The notes under the pieces are model-generated. The model saw only the letters and a program-made list of their open reading frames with translations. It did not search any database and was not told the origin of the DNA. A program made the translations under genes and the position numbers. A stretch of DNA of 64,000 bases from Kappaphycus alvarezii (lineage: Eukaryota; Rhodophyta; Florideophyceae; Gigartinales; Solieriaceae): contig NADL03000523.1 in the NCBI GenBank assembly GCA_002205965.3, positions 1,736,001-1,800,000 of the forward strand, given 5' to 3'. Position 1 is the stretch's first letter. Each line of letters begins with the position of its first letter. This document shows positions 20,809 through 30,913 of the stretch, one piece after another.

Positions 20809-20906
20809 TTGGCCAGTATACGATATCTAAGCTCCTGTTCAAATTTACTGGGTACCAACCCACATATCTACCACAGTAAATTAACCCCCCATTTCATCAA
20901 ATTTTT
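20809..20906 (+). mobile_element. 98-bp retroposon unit, copy 2, 7-bp target duplication
   Basis: CATTGGC flanks it at 20802-20808 and 20907-20913. It starts TTGGCCAGTATACG, as copy 1 does, and holds the shared core GGGTACCAACCCACATATC. The end is CCCCCCATTTCATC plus a short T-rich tail. Confidence 0.8.
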
Positions 20907-21338
20907 CATTGGCAGTAACCTCCAGTGCGGCTTGTTTGCTTACTGGCTGCCTCCCTACTTGCTGGTCGATTGGAGCGCCATCAGTGCCATCAGCGCCATC
21001 AGCGCCTGCCGCAACCTTTCACGTACATACTCACTACCACCACACAAGTGAAAAAATTGGGATGTTTTAATAATTAAATAATAGGTTAACCTATGTTCCA
21101 AAGCACATCAAATAATTGGTACAAGTGGTCGGCGCACAAGGTGACCTGGTATGTATCAGCAACCTCATCTGTCACAGAAAATGAACCGTCCGTGCCCCCT
21201 ACTCTAAATGGGGACAATGCTTGGGTAGTTCAATATCGCACAGTACTGTACACTACCGTCTGTGGTAGATCTTTACGAGTTGCACAGTATGGCACAGAAA
21301 AGTGCGGAGGGAACTCAGAAATTAACTACGAATGCAGG

Positions 21339-21389
21339 CGGGATAAATCTTATATATTTTCCAAAAGTAAAACAATCAAACCTTTCCCC
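21339..21389 (+). mobile_element. 51-bp LINE-2 tail insertion in LINE-1 3' end
   Basis: Flanked by AATGCAGG (21331-21338) and AATGCAAG (21390-21397). It reads GGGATAAATCTTATATAT through AAAAGTAAAAC to CCTTTCCCC. The inverted LINE-1 copy at 25.8 kb carries the same insertion at the same site, while the copy at 14.9 kb lacks it. Confidence 0.83.
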
Positions 21390-21782
21390 AATGCAAGTAG
21401 TGGACGGAAACCTGTCGCGCCTGCATCACTCGGAGACTAAACGGAAACCCGTAACGGAGTCGCGAAGCTCCTGTTGAGGGGAGAAACTGCCACGAGAAGC
21501 AGCGAAGGAAGCAAAGCGGCAGAAAAAACCCTTGCCGTCGCCGCCCAAGGCGCCATAGATATCAATCCCGACGGGAGAGAGGAGGATATCGTTTTGGTTG
21601 CAGAATGTGCCGTAATGGCGATATTTCTCGCGCTCTGCAAGTGTTGCGGCAGCGCCTGCGGTAACCGTACTTTGCGAGATGTGGCGGCGAGCGGAGGGGT
21701 TAGCTACAGTACCGTCGAGAGCGATATCAGTACTGTGAAGCCGATAGGCACCGGAATGTAGGTGTCCATTTGTAACGCAGGG

Positions 21783-22217
21783 TGAGGACGAAACGGTCAC
21801 TGGTGCCTCTCGCCACTTTAGATTAAGGCCAAATGTTGTGATGACAGTTAAGAGACGAGCCGGTGATGTCTTGGCTGTTCAGGGCACTCCTGCGGATCGA
21901 CATGTGTAGGCGGTGGCAGTCATTTGGAATGCCATGCACGATGTGACACGTGTGTGTGATGGAAAACGCATGGGTGATAAGTGTAAGCTATAGATCTACC
22001 TTTAGTATGACACGTGATTCAAACTGACACATGCACTTCACATGTCTGCAACTGACACTACCACAATTGACGTCCGCCGGCGTTGATTGATCTTGATGTT
22101 AAAAACAGAGGAAATTAGTAGAAAAGGTACGAATGGGGACTGAGGTTCGAACACAATAAACCAAAAGGGCAGATCAATCATTTGATTCATCTGTTCAAAC
22201 TACTTTTGCCAACTATA
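21783..22217. mobile_element. 435-bp insertion with 5-bp target duplication (possible solo LTR)
   Basis: The LINE-1 copy at 25.4 kb reads GCAGGGGACTCC without interruption. Here CAGGG is duplicated (21778-21782 and 22218-22222) around 435 bp that begin TGAGGACGAA and end CCAACTATA. Length, 5-bp duplication and the TG start suggest a solo LTR, but the end is TA instead of CA and no matching internal sequence is in the window. Confidence 0.7.
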
Positions 22218-23489
22218 CAGGGGACTCCGAATTCAAAGACAAATTGGGAACCTGGTAAAGGAGCGAATGCTCGATGAGGGCGATGATACCAAGCTCCTTA
22301 CTGAAGCCTGCGAGAACGTTGCAGTGGATGTGATGTTGACGAGTCATGCCGTCTTCTTATTTGAAGGTGATGGCGTTTTGGTCGCTTAGATTCCCCCCGG
22401 CTAGAAGTGTCAGGCGATGAAGTAAACTACCCTGTCATTGCCCCTGTTTTGGCCGCTTGGATCTAAGACGGGTGCGACGTCGGCCGAACACCGGGAGCAA
22501 ATCGCATAAAGAGTGGATCCTGGAATAGCGGGATATCGAGACGGACAGCCAGAGCGACTTTACGCGCAGAGAAGGATATGTACTTACCGCTGTGGCGGTG
22601 AGAGAGCGAAAAAATAACGGCGGAGGAGGAGGATGTGCGCACGGAAAGGAGCTTTACCCGGTCGGATTCTGCCCCCGAAAATAAAAAGCGGTCGTACTTG
22701 GAAGGCATGAGCTCATTGATGATCGCAGACTGGAGCGTTTTACCAGGGACCGGCGAAAAACAAAGCTCTAAAGAGGTCGTAGCTGCATGCGACGAAAACA
22801 GCTGCGGATGGCGGGAGGATATGAGCAAAATGGCAGAACGAGGGGTCTTTTCCAGGTGGCAGTCGCGGAAAAGGGCCTGCAGGTCGGAGCATGACTCCAA
22901 AAGGATCGATCACTGATGCTGAGTAAGCTGCCTCGGTAGAAGTGGAAAGCAACAGAGATGGTACCTTTGTTAGGTATTCTGGGTAGCCAAGATACTTTTC
23001 CTTGGAGCTTTTCCCCCATTTTCGTCTACATATGGATCTCCTATATACTCACGGCTCGTATTAAATCCAACTCAGGCCTTCAAGCCGTACAGTGCGTTCC
23101 ACCAACACTACGAGGAATTGTACTAGACTATTAATAATACCGATCTGATATAAAAAGGAAATGATGAATACCTCAGGCCTGAGTAATTCGCTTCAGTTGC
23201 ATTGCTATAAATTATTTCCATAATTCAACTCAAATATGTGCGCGGCTAGCCTAAGGAACAAATTCCAATGTTCATAGTCAATTGGGCTAGTTCCCCTAGT
23301 CCCAATTGTTCTAAAATAACACACGAATGATGTACCCGTTCTCACTTGCACATTCAACAATAACTGATAGCTGCATCAATGTTATTTCCAACAACTTGTC
23401 TGCCCTTCCATGCACATAATGCCTTACATGCTATCCGTATCAGTAACGCGCTATTCCCTGGATATAATCGTTATGAGGATACTACTGGT

Positions 23490-23905
23490 GTTCTTTCGAT
23501 GTCGCGCCCGTCTTGGATCCATGCGACTAACACGCTCTGATCTGCAAATAAGAAAACGGCATACGTCGTCGAAATCACGTCCTCCGCAACCTTCTCTCCA
23601 TCTTTTCTAAGGAAGTTGGCATCTCAGTCCTCGTCGAATACTCGTCCCCCTTTCTATATCCCAATTTGGCTATTCACTGCGAGTCACCTTCATTACCACC
23701 GGACGCTTATGGTCCTCACACAAGTGAGACCGCTGTTAATGTTACTGTTACCCATCCTTCTGCTCGCTGCCAAATCTCGCCAAGTACACCTACATCAGGC
23801 GCTGTCGCGACACTCGCAGAGCTGTAGAAACATCGTCGTTACAGCAATTACGACCCCGTCTCCGTCTCCAGAGAAAGAATTCAATCTTCGATCGCAACTG
23901 AGCTC
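23490..23905 (+). pseudogene. LINE-1 copy, diverged
   Basis: Same order as 25137-25610 (GATGTCGCGCCCGTCTTGGAT, AAGAAAACGGCATACGTCG, CCAAGTACACCTACATCAGG, GACACTCGCAGAG) but with many changes and indels. No continuous frame remains. Confidence 0.65.
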
Positions 23906-24177
23906 ATGATTTCGAAGTATGACAGATTTTCTTGTCCACAGCAGCCCCAAACCGAATACTGTTCCTCTCCATGTGCACGCCGTCCTCCTCTTCTGTTTTC
24001 TCATCGCCTCCTCACACTACCGCGTTACGTATATGGTTCCCCATTTGAAAATTTAAAACCCTATTTTTACAAGTATTGGAAAACGATAATGTTTCCAAAC
24101 TGCGGTTCGGCTATCCCCCAGTGTATGCTGGACGTGTTCAGGATAATGGGTAATGTCATTCGTGTGCCTAAATGGCT

Positions 24178-24340
24178 GGATCGAAGCCTGTCAGCAGGCA
24201 TGATGCATTGGACATCACTGCTGCGGCGGCATGCCCCTGGGTTAAAACCGCTCGAACCGTCCCGTATTTCCCCATTGCCCCAACGGCCACGTTCCGCGCC
24301 ACGTCGGTTAGCACTGATTAGACATTTGGCTAAAGAAATC
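24178..24340 (-). pseudogene. LINE-2 C-terminal remnant
   Basis: TCAGCAGGCATG and, further right, ACGGCCACGTTCCGCG then GTCGGTTAGCAC match 42940-43060, which encodes the LINE-2 end on the minus strand. It is too decayed to translate. Confidence 0.55.
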
Positions 24341-24474
24341 TAATCCACATCGAATACAGGGATAAAAAATTTGGAACAATATTTTATCAAAGACCCATAA
24401 TTTTTGTTTATTGCTGTTCACCGAAAAATAATTTTATTAATTTTTCACTGGCCCACGTTTTATAGTGTATTGAA

Positions 24475-24690
24475 TGGAGGAAATGTTTGGTTTATTTTAA
24501 TGCAAAGGAGATAAAATCGATTTTTTCCACCGCTAATGCGTTATGCGGGATAAGTCGTCACTGATGGGTAACACTAAATAAATTCCTTACCCGGGCAACT
24601 ATGGGATAGATCGGATATATCTTCCAAGGGTAAAACACCCAAACCTTCCCCTACTTACGAGGGCCGTTTCAATGCCATACATGTGAAGCA
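24475..24690 (-). mobile_element. LINE-2b 3' end copy
   Basis: The segment aligns with 42803-42940: TTTATTTTAATG near the end, CCACCGCTAATGCG, GGGATAAGTC, CACTGATGGG, and GGGCC then CAATGCCA. It is split by the insertion 24596-24651. Confidence 0.6.
24596..24651 (+). mobile_element. LINE-2 tail insertion, decayed target duplication
   Basis: The insert holds GGGATAGATCGGATATATC, TTCC, GTAAAACACCC and ends CCTTCCCC. It is flanked by CTTACCCGGGC and CTTACGAGGGC; the uninterrupted relative at about 42917 reads CTTACAGGGCC. The empty site supports the insertion despite mismatches. Confidence 0.7.
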
Positions 24691-25130
24691 ATTTTTATGA
24701 TTGTCGGTTGGTTTTTTATTCTACCGTTAAAACTACTGGAATGATATTTCCAGCAAATAATTTTTTTGATTTAATGCTCACCTGGAGCATTATTCTTCAA
24801 TTACTAATGAGCATTAATTTAGTCTACAAAAAATTAGTATACTGTTCGAGTCATCTTTGCAGCTATTCTACTCTGATCTAAACAATAAATAGTCTTAGGC
24901 TGTTAGAAAACTTTAGAAAGCCTTGGGCTTTCGAACTTTCCAGGTCGCTCAGCTATCAACAAATATCAATATTTCTCTTTATTATTATCATCAGTGCTCT
25001 ATTCAGGCAATTTTATTATTCATTTACTTGTAATTATCTATTTAGGATCTACGAATTTTAGTTATTGTTTACAACTTGGAAGGTTTCTCTGGCTATCCGT
25101 CTCGGTATTGCTCTATTACAGGATCCACTC
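24691..25130. other. no gene seen
   Basis: AT-rich, no recognisable coding sequence or repeat. Confidence 0.4.
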
Positions 25131-25136
25131 GTTATA

Positions 25137-25950
25137 CGATGTGCTCCCGGTGCTCGGCCGACGTCGCGTCCGTCTTAGATCCAAGCGGTCAAAAGTAAGG
25201 CAATGAAAAGGTAGTTTATTTCATCGTCTGACACTTCTAGCGGGGGGATCTAAGCGAGCAAAACGCTTTGACCTTCAAACGAGAAAACGGCATGACTCGT
25301 CGACATCACATCCTCTGCAAAGCTCTCGCAGGCTTCAGTGAGGACTTTGGGATCATCACCGTCGTCGAGCATCCGCTCCTTTACCAGGTTATCAGCTCGT
25401 CTTTGAATTCGGAGTCCCCTGCGTTACGAATGGACATCTACATTCCCGGTCTCTATCGGCTTCACAGAACTGATATCGGTGTCGACGGTATTGCAGCCAA
25501 CCCCTCCGCTCGTCATCACATCCCGCCAAGTACGGCTACCGCAGGCGCTGTGACGACACTCGCAGAGCACGAGAAACATTGTCATTACGGTACTTACTGC
25601 AACCAAAACGATATCCTACTCTCCCTGTCGGGATTGATATGTATGGCGCCTTCGGCGACGACGGCAAGGGTTTCTTCCGCCGCCTTGCTTCCTTCGCTGC
25701 TTCTCGTGGCATTTTCTGCCCTCAACAGGAGCTTCGCAACTCCGTTACGGTTTTCCGTTTAGTCTCCAAGTGATGCAGGCGCGACAGGTTTCCGTCCAGT
25801 ACCTGCATTAAGGAAAGGTTTGAGTGTTTTACTTTTGGAAAATACATAAGATTTATCCCGCCTGCATTCGTAGTTAATTTCAGAGTTCCCTCCGCATACT
25901 TCTGTGCCATACAGTGCAACTCGTCTCGATCTACCACAAATTTCAACGAA
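25137..25950 (+). pseudogene. LINE-1 C-terminal domain, best copy
   Basis: In order: a CxxC start (MCSRCSADV, 25139 on) followed by LDPSG, then RRHHILCKALAGFSEDFG, then RMDIYIP and DIGVDGIAANP, then GAVTTLAEHEKHCHYG and GIDMYGAFGDDGKGFF, SFAASRG. This recalls the Cys motif, RHN and PD-D signature of a restriction-like endonuclease at the C-terminus of RLE-type non-LTR retrotransposons. Two or three frameshifts interrupt it. The 3' noncoding end (25790-25950) carries the LINE-2 tail insertion. Confidence 0.75.
25810..25860 (-). mobile_element. 51-bp LINE-2 tail insertion in LINE-1 3' end
   Basis: CCTGCATT occurs at 25802-25809 and 25861-25868, a perfect 8-bp duplication. The insert is the same as 21339-21389 in inverted orientation, so the insertion predates the duplication of this LINE-1 copy. 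Confidence 0.85.
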
Positions 25951-26337
25951 CATATGAGAAATCCTTTAGCACTTCAGTTCATTTTACGCTTTAGAAAAGT
26001 TTACCTTTTCTTTTGTTTTGAAACTACCATAGGTGGTCGACTGAAATGGTGGAGGAAGATACTGCCAAACGCTTATTCTAATGCGGGGCAAAGCGTGGAG
26101 AGGACTTCGTGCTGTAACATATGCGGTTTAGATCACTATTATATTCGAAAGAACCTCTGGATGAAGGGAAATCGGATGCTGTAAAGGGAAAGAAGTACGA
26201 AGAGTAAGGTAATGTTGAGAAGCATACTCTCGCAAAATATCGTATATAACTAATTTAGTCTCTGTAGGATCAACCATTGGGCCCAGTTGGTAAATAGAAA
26301 AGGGACTCATTCCTTATGTAGCAGAAATTAACAGGCG

Positions 26338-26581
26338 GTATGGTTTGTGGTCATGCAGTCGCCTGTTGTGTTTACTTTGATCTCGTGATTCTGGGAGTTA
26401 GGTACTGTAGCAAATGCAGAATGTACTCTCCTTCATAATTCTAATTGTACTCTCCAAATTAAATGTGCTCTCCTGATTATGGGGCAGTTAATCAGTAAAT
26501 TGTCTGACTCAATTTGATGATTAAGTATTAGGGAAAGGTTTAAATGTCAAAACGTAATGCAAAATTATCTGATATGCCACA
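26338..26581 (-). repeat. 3' LTR of Copia 1
   Basis: Aligns with 36256-36504: TATGGTTTGT, TGTTTACTTTGATCTCGTG, GTACTGTAGCAAATGCAG, ATGTACTCTCC, GGGGCAGTTAATCAGTAAAT, ATTAAGTATTAGGG. In minus sense it starts TGTGGCATATCAGAT. The other end is uncertain by a few bases. Confidence 0.82.
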
Positions 26582-27002
26582 GTCTGACACGCTCCCTCGA
26601 GTTGATATTCATAATCTTGAGTAGATCTCGATGGTAGCCAGTGAACTCCGATGGTTTTTTCAGGGATTTGGCCTTGTTGTACTCAGACGGATCGTAAAGA
26701 ATTTCAAATTCGTTAGATTCAACTGCTTCACGAACATGATGGTACTTAATAGCAATGTGCTTGACATGGCGAAGGCCCTGAGCTTTCTTCGTCGAATTTA
26801 TCGCTCCTTGGCTGTCTTGAAAGACTTTTGTAGCCATTTCATCCTCGAATTCGAGTTCCTTGAGAACGCCACGTGTCCAGTATACATCTCGAATACATGA
26901 ACACAGTGCTATAAACTCAGATTCTGCAGTAGAGAGAGCGATGCTGGTTTGTTTCTTAGATGTACAAATTACCGGAATCCATTCAAAGTGACCACCAATC
27001 AT
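26565..27002 (-). pseudogene. Copia 1 RNase H
   Basis: Open for 145 codons: TSKKQTSIALSTAESEFIAL is the hallmark Copia RNase H segment (Glu and surrounding residues). VFQDSQGAINSTKKAQGLRH and VKHIAIKYHHVREAV follow. It degrades the RNA strand during reverse transcription. The end of the frame runs into the LTR. Confidence 0.85.
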
Positions 27003-27034
27003 GAACGTGATCTTAGCTGTTCTTCATGACGTGA

Positions 27035-28102
27035 CTAGTCAGCAACGGAGTAAATTTCCATGAGAACCTTTCTAGATCCCTTCTCAATCACAATGCCAAA
27101 TTCCTTTGATCCTATCAAGTAGCGAGTGAGATACTTCATCGCATTCCAATTCCGAGGAGCAGGTGACGAATTGAGCTTTCCAAGTAGTGATACGGCAGTC
27201 GCTATATCTGGTCTGGTCCTCGTGGCCAAGTACAATAAGGATCTAAATATTTTCCTGTTGGGAGTTCACTCCATTGCATATTTTTTCTTTTCGAGGAGAG
27301 TCCTACGGGCCTCATATAACACATGTCCCATGGGGAGTGGCGACTTTGTCGTTTTAGCTGTCGTCAACCCGGCAAGCCCGATGATACGGTTAACGTAGGC
27401 CATTGTTATAGTGATAGAAACGAGCCATGGTCTTTAATGCTTACCCCAAGAAAGAAAGATAGCGCTCCGAGGTCAGTTGCCTCAAATTGTTTAGCCAACT
27501 CTGTCCTCACATACTTAATGAGCGAATCATCTCCAAATAATTCCATATCATAAATATACCATAACAGAATGACAATTTGTGCCCTTTTTCGAAGAATTAA
27601 AACACATTCATTCATTTGGAGTTCTATAAATCCAATTTGTTTTAGACGACTCCTTGGTTTCTTATAATAAGGTTTAGGGGCCCGTCATAGCCCATAAGGA
27701 CTCTTGACCAAGTGGACTACCCTTCCATCCGCCCCCTAATTGCCAGGAATGTTTGGGATTCTGACCCACACCGGGGTGTCTGATGGGAGATCTGCATAGA
27801 GGAAGGCTCCTTTAACATCAAATTGTTTACAGGACCATCTAAACGCTGCAGAGAGAACAAGAAGCAGCAGAACCACATCCAATACATACAATAGGCGCAT
27901 AAAAGTCCGATGATCAGGTTCCATTTGTTCGCTGCAAGTTTCCTCTTGCAACTAGTCTTGCGTTGAATCGTGCCGGTATCCCTTTCGAGTTCCGTTTTAC
28001 TCGGGGAATAAACGCAAAGGGTAATGGTTTCGCACTGGATGGTGGATTCTCGAGAGAGGCTACCCAGGTGTTGCTGCTTTTCAGGAGCTCAAGGTACTCC
28101 AT
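27035..28102 (-). pseudogene. Copia 1 reverse transcriptase
   Basis: Pieces in order: FNARLVARGNLQ, CKQFDVKGAFLYADL (with the first catalytic Asp), a YxDD box reading YIYD, FEATDLGALSFFLGV, and TRTRPDIATAVSLL. The first Asp of YxDD has become Tyr, which alone should abolish activity. There are stops and frameshifts between the pieces. Confidence 0.82.
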
Positions 28103-28396
28103 GATTGACTTTTCGAGAAATCACTCTCTTCAATTCAGAAAGCTTCCTTAATCTTCGGGCAGTCCACTGTGGATATTGATTTTGGGATATCATAGGCTTT
28201 GGCACGAGCTACCATCTCCCCCCCTCGCTCCCAGAGCTGTGCCCTGAGATCAGAGGAATGCGTTCCAAACGTTCGTGAAATTGATCCAAGGGAACGTCTT
28301 CACTGGAATCCCCCACATCATTGCGCTCCAAATTAAACTTCTTTCATCACATGGATCATCAATTTCGACAATAATCAATTGTTCTATGTGTGGGAG

Positions 28397-29421
28397 TTAT
28401 TTATCGGGAGCAGTGTCCTCAGTTGTTACCTCCTTAAGCTCCGGAAATTCATCTTCATAAAAGGAAACATGCTTCGTGCTGATTATTTTTATTGGCCCTA
28501 GTATGAAGTATACGCCGCCTTTGTCATGCCCGAGATTGATACCAGTAGAAGTTAGAGCTGTAAACTTGCTTGATTTGACTTTTTTACCAGGATCGTGTCG
28601 GTAGCTTACTTTGCACCCCAAAAAACGAACAAGCTTGATAGCTGGAGACTTTGTTCCAAATAAAGCTTCGTATGGGGAAACCCCCGTTTTTCTGTGCGGA
28701 ATTGCATTCTTACAGTCCATAAAATGATTAATGCATATGGCCAGTACTATAGTGGGAAGCCCGAGGCCGAGAGAGATGCACGTGCCGCGTTTATAATGAC
28801 ACTTTGAGATCTCTCTACTAGTCCGGTTGATGCAGGAGTATACCTGGAGGTTAGATATATTTCAACAACACTTACCTTTAACTCTTTTTGCCCCCTGGCA
28901 AACGCCTTAACCCCGTCTGAATGAAAAGACCTAACACTGCACTCTGCCCGGCGCGTGAACCACTTTGTAAATTCCAGTAAGATCGGATATACATCAGACT
29001 TGCGAGTAGTAGGCTTTACAAAAATGTACCATGTCGCCACATAAACGATTTTGACGAGATGGTTCTCGTCGTGTGGTGAAACTTGCTTGATTTTTCTGAC
29101 AAGATCTATGTGCAGATGGCCTATTTTATCAGTCTTTGTAACAGTTTTTGTGTAGGACTTCCGCAACTTACCATATACCCAGGTTTTGCACATAGGACGA
29201 CTTGAAGCTGTCGGTAACTCCCCGTTCTTGAGCATTTTTCGAATTAAGTCTACAGAACCTTGATGAATAAGGCGGCGATGCCACACTTCATATTGAATTG
29301 ATACTAGCCTCGATGCGGACAGCAGAGGCACTTCACATGAACTCTTACTGGACAGGCTGTCAGAGGCAGTGTCTTCCCTGTTCTCTGTTGATGTTTTACT
29401 TTCTGAGTTGTGTCCGGAACC
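28397..29421 (-). pseudogene. Copia 1 GAG-pre-integrase and integrase
   Basis: YEVWHRRLIHQGSVDLIRKM is the finger region, but downstream the expected C..C reads CKTWVYGKLRKS, with the second Cys lost. The core follows: HLHIDLVRKI, VRSFHSDGVKAFARG, YTPASTGLVERSQ. A second frame (28720-28397) gives IPHRKTGVSPYEALFG and RFLGCKVSYRHDPGKK. It is directly preceded by the chromovirus at 29422. Confidence 0.82.
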
Positions 29422-29709
29422 TGTAACCGACTTAGGGTTCTTACTGTAATGTACACCCTTCGACCAAGCTAGCTTACAGGACAGGCTGCCACGAGAACTT
29501 TTATGACTTTGGGCAATCGCCGTCGTCACCCCGACGGTGCGGGGCACGCCGACGGGACCAACTCCCGAGTACCCAAATCGCTACTTAAACTGATGAGGCT
29601 AACTGTAGAGCATGGGATAGAAGGGAGGCAACACGGGCGGAACGACGAACGCTAGTGTAACGAAACGAACAACAGGGTTTTGGTAAACGACCACGCTTCC
29701 CCTGTTACA
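29422..29709 (+). repeat. 5' LTR of chromovirus 2
   Basis: 288 bp from TGTAACCGAC to CCCCTGTTACA. No mismatch to 34368-34655 was found by eye. Confidence 0.95.
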
Positions 29710-29711
29710 CT

Positions 29712-29724
29712 TGGTAGCATCGCG
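29712..29724 (+). other. primer-binding site of chromovirus 2
   Basis: TGGTAGCATCGCG, two bases after the LTR. It shares 12 bases with chromovirus 1 though the LTRs are unrelated. Confidence 0.75.
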
Positions 29725-29767
29725 TTGCGATCCAGTGGTTCACAGCTGAAAGCGACGCACGAGTTGT

Positions 29768-30913
29768 ATGCCTCCAACTCGAATTCCTCCACCACCGACA
29801 CGTGTTCAAGGACCGCGCCGGGCAAAGGAAAGATCTAAGTTTGGTCTTTCACGACAAGCCATGAGTGCGAACATCACCGCGCAAGGTGCGCAAGGTGCAG
29901 GTGACTCCGGCACGCGACCCATAGAAGGTAGTGCAACAAACGAGGAGGTTATTCAGTCATTACGGTCAGAGATCCAGATGATGCGTCAGACGATGGCTGC
30001 ACAAGATGCACGCATAGAGAATTTGCTTACGCTAGTCGAGCAAGGCACAGTCAATCAAGGCTCTTCCGGAAACGCTGGAGAGGGCTCGTGCGATCTTCGC
30101 TCGATCAAGGCACCGCAGTTGTGTAGCTATGCAGGCAATCATGATGAGCGCACGTCTACTAAGGTGAAGTCATTCATTTACAATGTGAGAAAGGTCGGAC
30201 GTCTAAGTGGTTTCCGTGACCAGAAAATGGTAGAACTGGCTGATTGCTATTTACAGGATCGCGCTGCTGTCTGGATGATGGGATTGGAGCGCAATAATCA
30301 GAAGCCGAGAACAGTAGATGAGCTTCAAACAGCTATGCTTCGCGAGTTTGTCCCCCAAAATGAGCGCGCCCGTGCAAAGGCGAGACTTATGAAGATCAAG
30401 CAGTCATCGACAATGGACAGCTATATATCTTCTTTCCGTGATCTCGTAGAGTTATGCGAGACTCCTCTCTCGGAAGCGTATCTTTTCTTTTTCAATGGAC
30501 TCACCGATCGTTTTAAAGAAGAGTTTTGTAAGAAGTATCCCACAGGTGAACCGAATGATCTACAGGAAGTGTACGATCATGCCCGTGTTTTGGATTTGGC
30601 GAAGCAGTGGTCCTCAGGGAACATGGATACCCGCCCCAAGGACCGTCGCCCCGATATTAAAGGTGTAAAGAAGGATATCAATCTTTAGAAGGCTCGTGGA
30701 GAGAAGACAATGATGCCTGAGAAGGATCCTAAGGATCCTATCTGGGGTCCGTCGGATTCCAAACAGCGCAACCATTACCGCAAGCATAACCGTTGCTTTG
30801 AGTGTGGTGCGGCGTGGGAACCAGGACACAGATGTTCAATCGAAGAAAGCAACCAGAATGGGTTGCAGGTGGCAGGCCGTGGGGACAACCCAAAAGGCCA
30901 ACGCCGTCGTTAG
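29768..30913 (+). pseudogene. gag of chromovirus 2 with in-frame TAG
   Basis: ATG 29768 starts MPPTRIPPPPTRVQGPRR. A coiled-coil-like region follows (EIQMMRQTMAAQDARIENLL), then a retrotransposon-gag domain (AAVWMMGLERN, LREFVPQNERARAKARL). The frame meets TAG at 30686, then stays open to 30913. That stretch includes a knuckle-like CFECGAAWEPGHRC, the CxxCG-W-PGHxC form common in chromoviruses. The TAG could be a readthrough site or a mutation. The knuckle overlaps the start of the protease frame. Confidence 0.85.

Larger units (their letters stand above)
21262..22960 (-). pseudogene. LINE-1 copy, long 3' portion
   Basis: The minus strand, from 22960 down, encodes FRDCHLEKTPRSAILLIS, then SPVPGKTLQSAIINELMPSK, then RHSGKYISFSARKVALAVRL. 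It continues with a domain of restriction-like endonuclease (RLE) type, and ends GIDIYGALGGDGKGFF, then RFASFAASRG. A 435-bp insertion (21783-22217) splits it. The last 160 bp are the 3' noncoding end. Several stops and shifts make it dead. It forms inverted arms with 25137-25950. Confidence 0.75.
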
